Assembly (NCBI GenBank): GCA_023544645.1
Contig: JAMJFO010000029.1
Coordinates: forward strand, 1-37,982
From: Desulfobulbaceae bacterium
Lineage (GTDB): Bacteria > Desulfobacterota > Desulfobulbia > Desulfobulbales > Desulfobulbaceae
DNA length: 37,982 bases
Direction of reading: 5' to 3'
Below are positions 6,627 through 13,811 of this stretch, piece after piece. The notes beneath the pieces are model-generated. The model saw nothing but the letters and a program-made list of their open reading frames with translations, was not told the DNA's origin and did no database searches. The first letter of the stretch is position 1; each line of letters opens with the position of its first letter. A program made the position numbers and the translations under genes.

Positions 6627-7859
6627 ATGGAATTTTCATTTCAACCGCACGCCCTGGTTTACGTCGGTCTGCTTCTGCTCCTGAGTTACCTGGGGGGCGA
6701 GATTGCCAGCTATTGCAAGGCGCCCAGGGTGACCGGCTATCTGGTCATGGGGATGCTGGTGGGACATTCCGTGATCGGGTTGTTTCCCAGAAAAATGGTG
6801 GAGCAGGACCTTGTTCTGGTGACCCACATCGCCCTGAGCATAATCGCTTTTTCCATCGGCGGATCATTGAATCTGGGCAAGATGAAACGCCTTGGCCGCC
6901 AGATTCTCCTCATCGCAATCAATGAAGCAGGCGGGGCATTTGTTCTGGTCACCCTTGTTCTCTGCCTGGGCTTCTGGGTGATGCCCGGAGTGAAGGGAAA
7001 TTTTCTCACTGTATATTTTCCCCTGGCCCTGGTTGTCGGAGCGCTCAGCGCCGCAACGGCTCCAGCGGCGACGCTGGCCATCATCCATGAATACCGGGCC
7101 CGGGGTCCCATGACTACTATCGTTCTCGGCGTGGTTGCCCTGGACGATGCGCTGGCCATTTTCTTTTTTGCTTTTGCCGGTGCGATTGCCAGGAGCCTGG
7201 TGCAGGGTCAGGGCGTTTCCTGGCAGGCAGTTACGTTCATGCCGGTTTTTGCCCTGCTGGCTTCCCTTGCCATTGGCGCAATCCTGGGAGCGGCCCTGAG
7301 CAGGCTGATGCCCTTTGTCAAGCGCCGCGCCGCAATGCTGGGCGTAATTATCGGCGCGATCCTGCTGGCGAGCGGCCTGGCCCTCAGCCTTGGCGTCTCG
7401 CCGTTACTGGCCGATATGGCGCTGGGATTTGCTGTGACCAATTTCGTCGGCCGCCAGGAAGATATTTTCGCTGTCGTCGAAAGCATCGAAGAGCCGCTTT
7501 TCGGCATGTTCTTCGCACTGGCCGGAGCGCATCTTGATCTGGAAGTGATAGGCGCGGCCGCCGGTCTCGCCCTGCTCATTATCCTAGGCCGTTTTTCCGG
7601 CAAGCTTATCGGCTGCCGGATAGGTGCCTGGATGTCCGGGGCGCCGCGTGAAATCCGAACATACCTGGGCTTCTGTCTAATGCCCAAGGCCGGGGTGACG
7701 GTCGGTTTGATTCTGGTCGCCCGCGACATCTTCGGCTTGACTGCCGAGGCTGAATTGATGGTCAATGCAGTTCTGGGTTCGGTGATTATCAATGAACTGC
7801 TGGCTCCTTTCGGGGTCCGGTATGCTCTCTTCCGGACCGGGGAAGCCGGCGCAGGCTGA
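6627..7859 (+). CDS. Cation:proton antiporter (CPA2/Kef-like membrane domain)
   Basis: This 410-residue protein is almost entirely hydrophobic, with about 11-12 membrane segments and no C-terminal RCK/TrkA-N domain. Recognisable pieces are SYLGGEIASYCKAPRVTGYL, GMLVGHSVIGL and VVALDDALAIFFFAF. The ALDDALAI element matches the two-acidic (ND/DD) ion-translocation site of CPA antiporters. It should exchange Na+ or K+ for protons across the inner membrane. GGTGGA at 6613-6618 supports this ATG. The CBS-domain gene follows after 13 bp and may supply regulation normally given by an attached nucleotide-binding domain. The transported ion cannot be told. Confidence 0.85.
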   Translation: MEFSFQPHALVYVGLLLLLSYLGGEIASYCKAPRVTGYLVMGMLVGHSVIGLFPRKMVEQDLVLVTHIALSIIAFSIGGSLNLGKMKRLGRQILLIAINEAGGAFVLVTLVLCLGFWVMPGVKGNFLTVYFPLALVVGALSAATAPAATLAIIHEYRARGPMTTIVLGVVALDDALAIFFFAFAGAIARSLVQGQGVSWQAVTFMPVFALLASLAIGAILGAALSRLMPFVKRRAAMLGVIIGAILLASGLALSLGVSPLLADMALGFAVTNFVGRQEDIFAVVESIEEPLFGMFFALAGAHLDLEVIGAAAGLALLIILGRFSGKLIGCRIGAWMSGAPREIRTYLGFCLMPKAGVTVGLILVARDIFGLTAEAELMVNAVLGSVIINELLAPFGVRYALFRTGEAGAG

Positions 7860-7872
7860 AAAAGGAAAAATT

Positions 7873-8343
7873 ATGGTCGATGCCAGTGACAAAAAACCGC
7901 CAATGTCGGTGGCTGATCTGGTACAAAGAACAGAGGCACGTCCTCTGCCTGTGATTGCCGAGCAGTCAACGGTTGAAGAGATCATCGCGGCCTTTGCCAA
8001 CTCGGCGCACACCAGGCTGCTCTATGTCGTCGATGATGAGGGCTGCCTTGGCGGGGTTATTTCCCTCGGGCGCTTGGAACGGCACGTTCTGCATGCCTAT
8101 CACGAGCCGAAAATTCACGCCCGTCACCTGATGAACATGATTTCCTCTGAAACTGCCTCCCATCTCATGCAGAAAGAAACTGTCAGCGCCTCCATGGACG
8201 AGGATGTGAATACGGTACTGCAGCGCATGATCAGCAACAATGTCAAGGAGATCGCGGTGCTGGACCAGTCAAGAAGGGTGATAGCCGACCTGACCCTGGT
8301 CGATCTGCTCAAATACTGCAAAATTTATGAAGGAGGATGTTGA
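7873..8343 (+). CDS. CBS-domain pair protein
   Basis: This 156-residue protein consists of two CBS motifs: RPLPVIAEQSTVEEII...LLYVVDDEGCLGGVISL (about residues 23-75) and MQKETVSASMDEDVNTVL...EIAVLDQSRRVIADLTL (about 99-150). CBS pairs (Bateman modules) bind adenine nucleotides and regulate attached or associated proteins. Its position 13 bp after the antiporter suggests it senses nucleotide state for that transporter. The longest frame starts earlier, inside the antiporter gene, but AAAGGA at 7861-7866 six bases before ATG 7873 fixes the start. Function is inferred from context. Confidence 0.85.
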   Translation: MVDASDKKPPMSVADLVQRTEARPLPVIAEQSTVEEIIAAFANSAHTRLLYVVDDEGCLGGVISLGRLERHVLHAYHEPKIHARHLMNMISSETASHLMQKETVSASMDEDVNTVLQRMISNNVKEIAVLDQSRRVIADLTLVDLLKYCKIYEGGC

Positions 8344-8452
8344 AGGTTGTGCCCTGGCCAGGCCGGCTCTTTTCTTCTCGCCGGAATTTCAATCAAGAGT
8401 AGGGGTCGGGCCTGGGGTCTGCCCCCGAATACTATGATAAAAACCAATGGGC

Positions 8453-8484
8453 AAAAAAAAAGACCCCGCTGAAAGCGGGGTCTT
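8453..8484 (-). terminator. Rho-independent terminator of the cold-shock gene
   Basis: A 10-bp perfect stem, AGACCCCGCT/AGCGGGGTCT (8461-8470 and 8474-8483) with loop GAA, is followed on the minus strand by a run of eight or nine T (A-run 8453-8461 on the plus strand). It lies 21 bp past the csp stop codon. The T-run is on the minus-strand side only, so it mainly serves csp. Confidence 0.93.
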
Positions 8485-8504
8485 GGTAATGTCGTTATCA
8501 GTTC

Positions 8505-8705
8505 TTACTGCGGGACAACATTCTCTGCTGCCGGTCCCTTGGCACCGTCAACTACATCGAAGGTCACCCGGGCGCCTTCCTGCAGAGACTTGAAGCCCTG
8601 GGACTGGATTGCGGAATGGTGCACAAATACATCCTTACCGCCATCCTGCTCAATAAAACCAAAACCTTTCGAGTCGTTAAACCACTTTACTGTTCCTTCA
8701 GCCAT
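8505..8705 (-). CDS. Cold-shock protein (CspA family)
   Basis: This 66-residue protein is a single cold-shock domain with RNP1 KGFGFI (residues 13-18) and RNP2 VFVHH (26-30). It binds single-stranded RNA and DNA and acts as an RNA chaperone. AGGAG (CTCCT at 8715-8719 on the plus strand) precedes the ATG by about nine bases. The 5' leader contains a GC-rich hairpin (8728-8744), and the gene ends in a strong terminator, so it is a monocistronic unit. Cold induction cannot be judged, since many csp genes are constitutive. Confidence 0.96.
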   Translation of the reverse strand: MAEGTVKWFNDSKGFGFIEQDGGKDVFVHHSAIQSQGFKSLQEGARVTFDVVDGAKGPAAENVVPQ

Positions 8706-8727
8706 TTTGTACTACTCCTTTGTACAG

Positions 8728-8744
8728 GGTTCCCATGGGGAACC
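8728..8744 (-). promoter_or_regulatory. 5'-leader hairpin of the cold-shock gene
   Basis: GGTTCCC (8728-8734) and GGGAACC (8738-8744) form a 7-bp stem with a three-base loop, about 22 bases upstream of the csp ATG and just before the ribosome site in the mRNA. Csp leaders often fold into temperature-sensitive structures. This hairpin could modulate access to the Shine-Dalgarno sequence, but that role is inferred. Confidence 0.45.
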
Positions 8745-8844
8745 TTTTGTTATAAAGCCAAATTATCACCTTGATATTTTGACTGTAAGCCTGGATGTCC
8801 AGACTAATTAAGTTATATATTTTCTTGAATTAACTGATCAGCAG

Positions 8845-8871
8845 AAACATCGACGGAAACGAACGATGTTT
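8845..8871. repeat. 8-bp inverted repeat upstream of csp
   Basis: AAACATCG (8845-8852) and CGATGTTT (8864-8871) form an 8-bp stem around an 11-base loop, 140-165 bp upstream of the csp start. Possible roles are a 5'-leader structure or a regulator site. Further upstream, ATTATA at 8954-8959 is a perfect TATAAT on the minus strand, but no good -35 accompanies it. Confidence 0.35.
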
Positions 8872-9556
8872 TGGAACAACGAGGTTAACGAGGACAACCG
8901 GAAGGGATGTGCTTCTATCTGATAAATATTATCATATAAATCAAATATACTCTATTATAGAAATAATGCAATGAAAATAATAAGCGAACCCGGGCCGGTC
9001 GTCCGTCCATTCGGGACCGGACCAGGCCAACATCCTGAAGTATCGATATAACAATACAATAATTTTCTGTTTTTTGCCCTTAGAATACCCTTTCCAGGGT
9101 CAAAATCAACGTTCTAAGACTATCCTGCGACCGAACAGGTTCTTCCAGAATGACTTCACCTGCTACAGGACATAGTGCCGGGCCTTACCCAGTTTTTTAG
9201 GGCTGAAACACGTGTCCAATCGTACCAATAAACCGTCAGGGATGACGTGATTTCTCTCGACGCAGCTCCCGGCGGACTGTCGCAAGATGGCGATTCGATC
9301 TGCGGGTATTTCCCGTATACAGACTCTCCCGTTAAAATGACTGATGACATATCGCCCCTGTGCGGTATGATGTGCAGGGCATGGCAGGTTCCTCCTGGCT
9401 CTGAGTTGGTCGCACTTGTCAATATACCAGAAGCCCTGCCGCGTCCTATTATTAAGTCATGTGGTGCACTTTGAAATTGAATCTACCGGGTTCCCCGGGT
9501 TGAAATTTTCGTGCGCTTCGTTCTGATGCTTAAATTTTACTCACGGGAGATTTTGC
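8872..9556. other. Gene-poor region with repeat copy C
   Basis: This 685-bp stretch is AT-rich next to csp, then holds dispersed repeat copy C (9025-9120). Overlapping short frames on both strands between 9156 and 9474 show no recognisable domain, ribosome site or codon pattern and are not called. GGGAG at 9544-9548 is the ribosome site of the broken CNNM gene that follows. Confidence 0.4.
9025..9120. repeat. Dispersed repeat, copy C (best-folded copy)
   Basis: The core 9041-9120 contains TATCGATATAACAAT, GCCCTTAGAAT, CCCTTTCCAGGG and GTCAAAATCAACGTTCTAAG. CTTAGAA (9079-9085) pairs with TTCTAAG (9112-9118). Nested inside, CCCT TTCC AGGG forms a second stem. The two-stem fold suggests a structured RNA or a protein-binding DNA element. 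The left part (GGCC...TGAAG) is shorter than in copies A and D. Confidence 0.7.
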
Positions 9557-9733
9557 TTGGACATTGCCATACTCATCGCACTGATTTTGCTTAACGGTGT
9601 TTTTGCCATGTCGGAGATAGCTTTGGTCACTGCTCGCAAGAGCCGCTTGGCAGCGACTGGTTGAAGACGGCGCTCGCTCGGCCGCCATTGCCATGCGTCT
9701 TGGCGAGGAGCCTGAGAGCACAGTTAGTTTGAT
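9557..9733 (+). pseudogene. 5' fragment of a CNNM/hemolysin-C family membrane gene, frameshifted
   Basis: A TTG start at 9557, eight bases after GGGAG, reads LDIAILIALILLNGVFAMSE then IALVTARKSRL. This is the family N-terminus: first membrane helix with the NGxFAxSEIALV signature. One extra base after CGCTTG then shifts the frame. In the +1 frame the homology continues as QRLVEDGARSAAIAMRLGEE before ending near 9733, well short of the usual 400 or more residues. The CBS and CorC-type domains are absent. Intact members export or sense Mg2+/Co2+. This copy cannot be functional. Confidence 0.8.
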
Positions 9734-9951
9734 CAAAATAGCTTTGTCATCGCATAATCGAGATTGTTTAGCGCAATTGAAGTATATTTGCCAACGTCAC
9801 CTGCACTATCCACATTAACTATTTGCCATCGTATTACAGAATCATTGGCCAACACATCTGATTCAAGCATGTTTATACCAATGAAAAACATAAAAGCAAA
9901 AAAGGCATTGGCAAGAATTGCAAACAAAATCCTGCTGTCTCTCGTTTCCAT
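9733..9951 (-). pseudogene. Truncated exported repeat protein (VDSxGDVG-type), 5' part only
   Basis: A 72-codon frame starts METRDSRILFAILANAF. It has one strong hydrophobic segment (signal peptide or anchor), then VIRWQIVNVDSAGDVGKYTS. The VDSxGDVGxYTSIAL phrase matches the first repeat of exported proteins that normally go on as IALDSxGxPHISYYD in many tandem units. Here it stops after NNLDYAMTKLF. No clear ribosome site precedes the ATG. The 3' truncation point lies opposite the truncation of the CNNM fragment, so one deletion probably removed both 3' ends. Repeat recognition is from memory of the family. Confidence 0.5.
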
Positions 9952-9976
9952 GTTCAAACTGTTTTGGCCAGAGGGG

Positions 9977-10121
9977 GGCCGGACAAATCCACCGTACTGA
10001 ATTATCAATATAACAATCCAAAAACCTTCTATTTTCTGCCCTTGATATTCCCTTTTCATGGTCAAAATCAACGTTCTGAGAATTTCCCCTGTCCGCTTCT
10101 TCGAAAAAACACAGAAACGCC
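9977..10121. repeat. Dispersed repeat, copy D (longest match to copy A)
   Basis: It shares GGCC, AAATCC, CGTACTGAATTATC, ATATAACAATCC and GGTCAAAATCAACGTTCTGA with copy A, and the right side through ACGCC. It fills most of the 322-bp space between the truncated gene (start 9951) and the 14-Cys gene (stop 10274). The outer stem is partly degraded (CTTGATA opposite TTCTGAG). The remaining bases to 10273 show nothing recognisable. Confidence 0.65.
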
Positions 10122-10273
10122 ATCCTTACGATTTTTTCGGAAACAGTCCCGGCAGCCAGCACAGGGCAAGCCTGGCCGCGAAGGCTGGAGTGAGCGGTGC
10201 ATGCGGGCTTGTGGATCTCCGGAGCGTACGAGTACGCCACATCTGCTGTGCCATTGTCGTGCGCCCAATGGAT

Positions 10274-10804
10274 TCAGTCTATGGGCAAGACATCCTCGGT
10301 AATACATCTGGAATACCAATAGTCAATACACCTTACATAGTTATTATCACAGGCTTCCGCCGAAAGCTGATCATATTCACCATTGATTGCATCCAACGTA
10401 CATTGATTCCCTTCCGTTTCACAGGTGGCATCACATAGATTTCGCTGGGCACTGCACTCGGAAAGCGGGGTTCCCTGACTCACGCAGTTGTCAAAAATTG
10501 TTTTGCACGAAGTGCCACAGGCCAGCTTTTCCTCGAAACATTCCTGCAGGTGGTACTGGATCTTTTCCTGCACACTCATCAGGCAATAGTCACGTTCCGA
10601 TTCGCAGAGCTCCTTGGCATTTTCACGACAGGCTACGGCTCTAGCTGATGCTACGGCTCTAGCTGATTGCGCCGCACTCTGCAGCGCCGAAATGTATAAC
10701 GCCCAGGGGGCCTCATACTCCCGGGCAAGAGCTCCACAGGGAACTGCAACCCACAACGCGGCTGCACAAAAAGACATTCTCAGGAAAAACGATGAAAGGG
10801 ACAT
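10274..10804 (-). CDS. Secreted 14-cysteine protein, paralog 1
   Basis: This 176-residue protein has an N-terminal signal peptide (hydrophobic residues about 10-25, likely cleavage after GALA) and a mature domain with 14 cysteines. The motifs LCESERDYCLMSVQEK, FEEKLACGTSC, QLSAEAC and CIDYWY recur almost unchanged in the gene at 32428-32937. Cysteine spacing is identical apart from one residue between the ninth and tenth, which suggests a disulfide-bonded or metal-binding helical domain in the periplasm or outside. AGGAG stands seven bases before the ATG. A duplicated SARAVA unit precedes the first Cys. I do not recognise the family; a function cannot be given. Confidence 0.75.
   Translation of the reverse strand: MSLSSFFLRMSFCAAALWVAVPCGALAREYEAPWALYISALQSAAQSARAVASARAVACRENAKELCESERDYCLMSVQEKIQYHLQECFEEKLACGTSCKTIFDNCVSQGTPLSECSAQRNLCDATCETEGNQCTLDAINGEYDQLSAEACDNNYVRCIDYWYSRCITEDVLPID
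10632..10667 (-). repeat. 18-bp in-frame tandem duplication
   Basis: GCTACGGCTCTAGCTGAT occurs twice in a row within the 14-Cys gene, encoding SARAVA-SARAVA just upstream of the first conserved cysteine. It is perfect at DNA level, so it is recent, and in frame, so the protein tolerates it in the linker. The paralog at 32428 lacks it. Confidence 0.9.
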
Positions 10805-11807
10805 GGGCTCTCCTGTTACCTACAAAATGTATATCTATAACAACCTGAATCGACCTTGCGGCGGGCGATCATAACATTCATCGTCTACTCCTGACGAACC
10901 GATACGAAAAGAAAGAAGCAAGGATCTGTTCACCTTTTTTTCCGAACATGCCGCATGGCAGGAATAGACATAGCTTAATGCAAAATATCGCGCCTCCAAA
11001 ATATTATACAATCCTGAAAAACAGGAAGTCAAACAAAAGTTGCTGCCTGAGGCATAGGAAAAGGGGTGAAAGAAATTGTGAATGAAGAATAAAAGGGCAG
11101 GAGGCGGGACTCCCGACTGCGCCGGGGCATCAAGACCGGACCATCCCCTCTCCACCCGGGGGAGAGATGAAGCCAGGTAAAGGGGGCGTATTTTCCCATT
11201 GGTCCTTGCCGAGCACCGAAGAAGATGTCCGGAATCACTGGAATGCGCACCGGATCGGCTGAACCTTGACGGGCCCGCCACCAAATATGGTGGTTTTCAT
11301 AACAAATAAGACGAAAAAGACAAAGTTTATCAGCTTACTTGTTCGAAAAAAATGGCGACAGGATTATTTATTCCTTTTACCGCACTCTGATGAATGCAAA
11401 TTGCAAGTGCACCACGCGCCTCGTTTCCGGATGAACACTATTTAGCCGCTTGACGGCTTGCCCGACATCTTCTTCCTTCACCTTCTTCAAATTGATTCCC
11501 AGGGAAAATATCCCCCGAGATCCCTTCCCTCTTCCGCATCGCCCAAAATTTGGGCAGAATGGCATATTCTGGCCCGAAATTTGCAATATTTATATAATCA
11601 GAGTATTATTATTTAACCATAAAGCAAATTCCGGCAAAACATCATTTACAGGAGAAATGAGCAGGAGGAGGGGGAACCGGGAACAAACGGATAAAGCGGC
11701 AGGTTGATCAGGAACAGAAAAAAATCAAGCCACCCCGGCCATCTGTTTAAAAATGCTCTATTCCGCCTTCTCGTAACGAAATAAACAGAACTATCAAGGT
11801 AGTCAGT
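10805..11807. other. 1-kb intergenic region before the signalling cluster
   Basis: Contents: the promoter area of the 14-Cys gene (AT-rich, no clear boxes); a hairpin CTCTCC/GGAGAG with loop ACCCGGG at 11148-11166; copy 2 of the 40-bp repeat at 11347-11388; and a 69-codon minus-strand frame (11377-11586) with protein-like GINLKKVKEEDVGQAVKRL but no recognised family, perhaps a remnant. Other frames (10835-11284 minus, 11450-11707 plus) are low-complexity and unsupported. AAGGTAG at 11796-11802 is the ribosome site of the next gene. Confidence 0.4.
11347..11388. repeat. Short 40-bp dispersed repeat, copy 2
   Basis: AAAAAATGGCGACAGGAT, TATTTATTCC and ACCGCACTCT match 5257-5297. As in that copy, it sits at the 3' end of a minus-strand frame. 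The GGCGACAG...TATTTATTC layout resembles short REP-like debris. Confidence 0.5.
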
Positions 11808-13811
11808 ATGTCGGACACAAACAGCGGAAATCAGCTCCGCCTTGCCAACATTGAATTGAAAAGGCAGTCTGCTCTGCTGGAAGAAGCTCTGCGGGAAAAA
11901 GAAGAGACACTGAAGGCGCTGCAGGATTCGGAGAAGCGCTACCGGCGCCTGTTTGAATCAGCGCGGGACGGTATCCTGATTCTCGATGCCTTTACCGGCA
12001 AAGTGGTGGATGTCAATCCTTTCCTGACGCAACTGCTCGGTTACTCCTACGACGACTTCTGGGGTAAATATATCTGGGAAATCGGCACATTCAGAGACAT
12101 TTCCTCTTCCAAGGAGGCTTTCAAGGATCTGCAAAAGAACGAATACATCCGCTACGAGGATTTGCCGCTGGAAACCGCTGACGGGCGGATCGTCGAGGTG
12201 GAGTTCGTCAGTAATGTGTACCTGGTGGACCACTCCAAGGTCATCCAATGCAACATCCGCGACATCACTGAACGCAAACACTCCGAGGCCCGGGCCAACG
12301 CCGAGCGCGAACGTCTTCTTTCGGCAATAGAGCAGACCGGGGAAATGATCGTCATCACCGATTCCGAAGGAATCATCCAGCATGTCAATCCCGCTTTTGA
12401 ACAGGTCACGGGCTATACCCGCAAGGAAGTGATCGGCCGGAACCCCCGCATGCTGAAGAGCGGCAAACAGAGCCATGCCTTTTACAAAAAAATGTGGGAA
12501 ACCATATCCGGCGGCAATACTTTTATCGGGCGCATGGTCAACAAGCGCAAGGACGGGACTTTCTTCACCGAAGATGCGACCATTTCCCCTGTTCGCGACG
12601 CTGCGGGGCGGATCGTCAACTATGTGGCGGTGAAACGCGACATAAGCGAGAACCTGCTGCTGGCAGCCCAGTTCCAGCAGATGCAGAAAATGGAATCCGT
12701 CGGCCGGCTGGCCGGCGGGGTGGCCCACGATTACAACAATATGCTCAGCGTCATCATCGGTTACACGGAAATGGCCATGGACAAGGCGAGCCCGCCTGAT
12801 CCGCTGCATTCCGATCTCCAGGAAATTCTCAAGGCAGCCACGCGTTCCGCCGAAATAACCCGACAATTGCTGGCCTTTGCCCGTAAGCAGACGATCAGCC
12901 CCAAAGTGCTCGACGTGAACTCGACCGTGGAAGGCATGCTCAAGATGCTCCGGCGCCTCATCGGCGAGGACATTGATCTGTCCTGGCAGGCGACATCGAG
13001 CCTGCGGCCGGTCAACATGGATCCTACCCAGTTCGGCCAGATCCTGGCCAATCTGTGCGTCAATGCCCGGGACGCCATTGCCGGCGTGGGCAAAGTTACC
13101 ATCGAGACCGGCATGGTGACCTTTGACGCCGAATATTGCGACGATCATGCCGGTTTTGTCCCCGGCGAGTTTGTTATGCTGGCGATCAGCGATGACGGCT
13201 GCGGCATGGACAGGGAAACCATCGACAATATTTTCGAACCGTTTTTCACCACCAAGGACGCGGCCCAGGGCACCGGCCTGGGGCTGGCGACGGTCTTCGG
13301 CATTGTCAAGCAGAACAACGGGTTCGTCAACGTCTACAGCGAACCAGGAAAAGGAACGACCTTTAAAATTTACCTGCCGAGCCATTTAGGCGAAGCTGAA
13401 GAAGCAAGGGCGGACATTGTTACCCAAGCCCCACAAGGACGGGGCGAAACAGTGCTCCTGGTGGAAGACGAACCGGCGATCATGGAGATGGCCAGGAGGA
13501 TGCTGGAAAAATTGGGCTACCGGGTCGTGGCCACAGACAAGACCAGCGAGGCCATACACCTTGCCGGAAATAACACGGGGGGAATTCACCTGCTCATCAC
13601 CGACGTGATCATGCCCGAAATGAACGGCCGCGATCTGGCGGACCAGCTGCACGGTGTTCACCCGGACATCAAAATCCTGTTCATGTCCGGCTACACTGCT
13701 GACGTGATCGCCCACAGGGGAGTGCTGGATGAAGGAGTCAATTTTATTCAAAAGCCTTTTTCCATGAGAGACCTGGGGATCAAGGTGCGCGAGGTGCTGG
13801 ATGAGCAATAA
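11808..13811 (+). CDS. PAS-PAS hybrid sensor histidine kinase with receiver
   Basis: This 667-residue protein has no membrane segment. Order: a coiled start (10-45), PAS (about 45-155), PAS (about 168-280), a dimerisation/phosphoacceptor domain with GGVAHDYNNML (His307), a HATPase with NARDAI (N419), DDGCGMD (462-468) and GTGLGLATV (488-495), then a receiver with LVEDE, phosphoacceptor Asp599 in LLITDVIMPEM and Lys649 in QKP. It should autophosphorylate on His307 and pass phosphate to its own Asp599 or to neighbouring receivers. It is first of the seven-gene cluster and overlaps the next gene by 11 bp. The signal is cytoplasmic and unknown. Confidence 0.93.
   Translation: MSDTNSGNQLRLANIELKRQSALLEEALREKEETLKALQDSEKRYRRLFESARDGILILDAFTGKVVDVNPFLTQLLGYSYDDFWGKYIWEIGTFRDISSSKEAFKDLQKNEYIRYEDLPLETADGRIVEVEFVSNVYLVDHSKVIQCNIRDITERKHSEARANAERERLLSAIEQTGEMIVITDSEGIIQHVNPAFEQVTGYTRKEVIGRNPRMLKSGKQSHAFYKKMWETISGGNTFIGRMVNKRKDGTFFTEDATISPVRDAAGRIVNYVAVKRDISENLLLAAQFQQMQKMESVGRLAGGVAHDYNNMLSVIIGYTEMAMDKASPPDPLHSDLQEILKAATRSAEITRQLLAFARKQTISPKVLDVNSTVEGMLKMLRRLIGEDIDLSWQATSSLRPVNMDPTQFGQILANLCVNARDAIAGVGKVTIETGMVTFDAEYCDDHAGFVPGEFVMLAISDDGCGMDRETIDNIFEPFFTTKDAAQGTGLGLATVFGIVKQNNGFVNVYSEPGKGTTFKIYLPSHLGEAEEARADIVTQAPQGRGETVLLVEDEPAIMEMARRMLEKLGYRVVATDKTSEAIHLAGNNTGGIHLLITDVIMPEMNGRDLADQLHGVHPDIKILFMSGYTADVIAHRGVLDEGVNFIQKPFSMRDLGIKVREVLDEQ

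Noticed and set aside
9156-9474. Overlapping short frames on both strands
   Set aside because: There is no start signal, domain or codon bias; likely chance in a decayed region.
3690-10071. Shared protein-like phrase (CYIDNSVR) in minus-strand frames over the dispersed repeat
   Set aside because: The phrase comes from the repeat DNA. Copy A has a 2-bp deletion that changes the frame and copy B lacks the phrase, so coding conservation is not supported.
10835-11284. 149-codon minus-strand frame
   Set aside because: It has a Ser/Arg/Pro-rich start and then low-complexity sequence; no ribosome site and no recognisable domain.
11958-13385. 475-codon minus-strand frame within the hybrid kinase gene
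   Set aside because: It is opposite a gene with all kinase motifs, has no family similarity, and is His/Asp-rich in the way of antisense frames of GC-rich genes.
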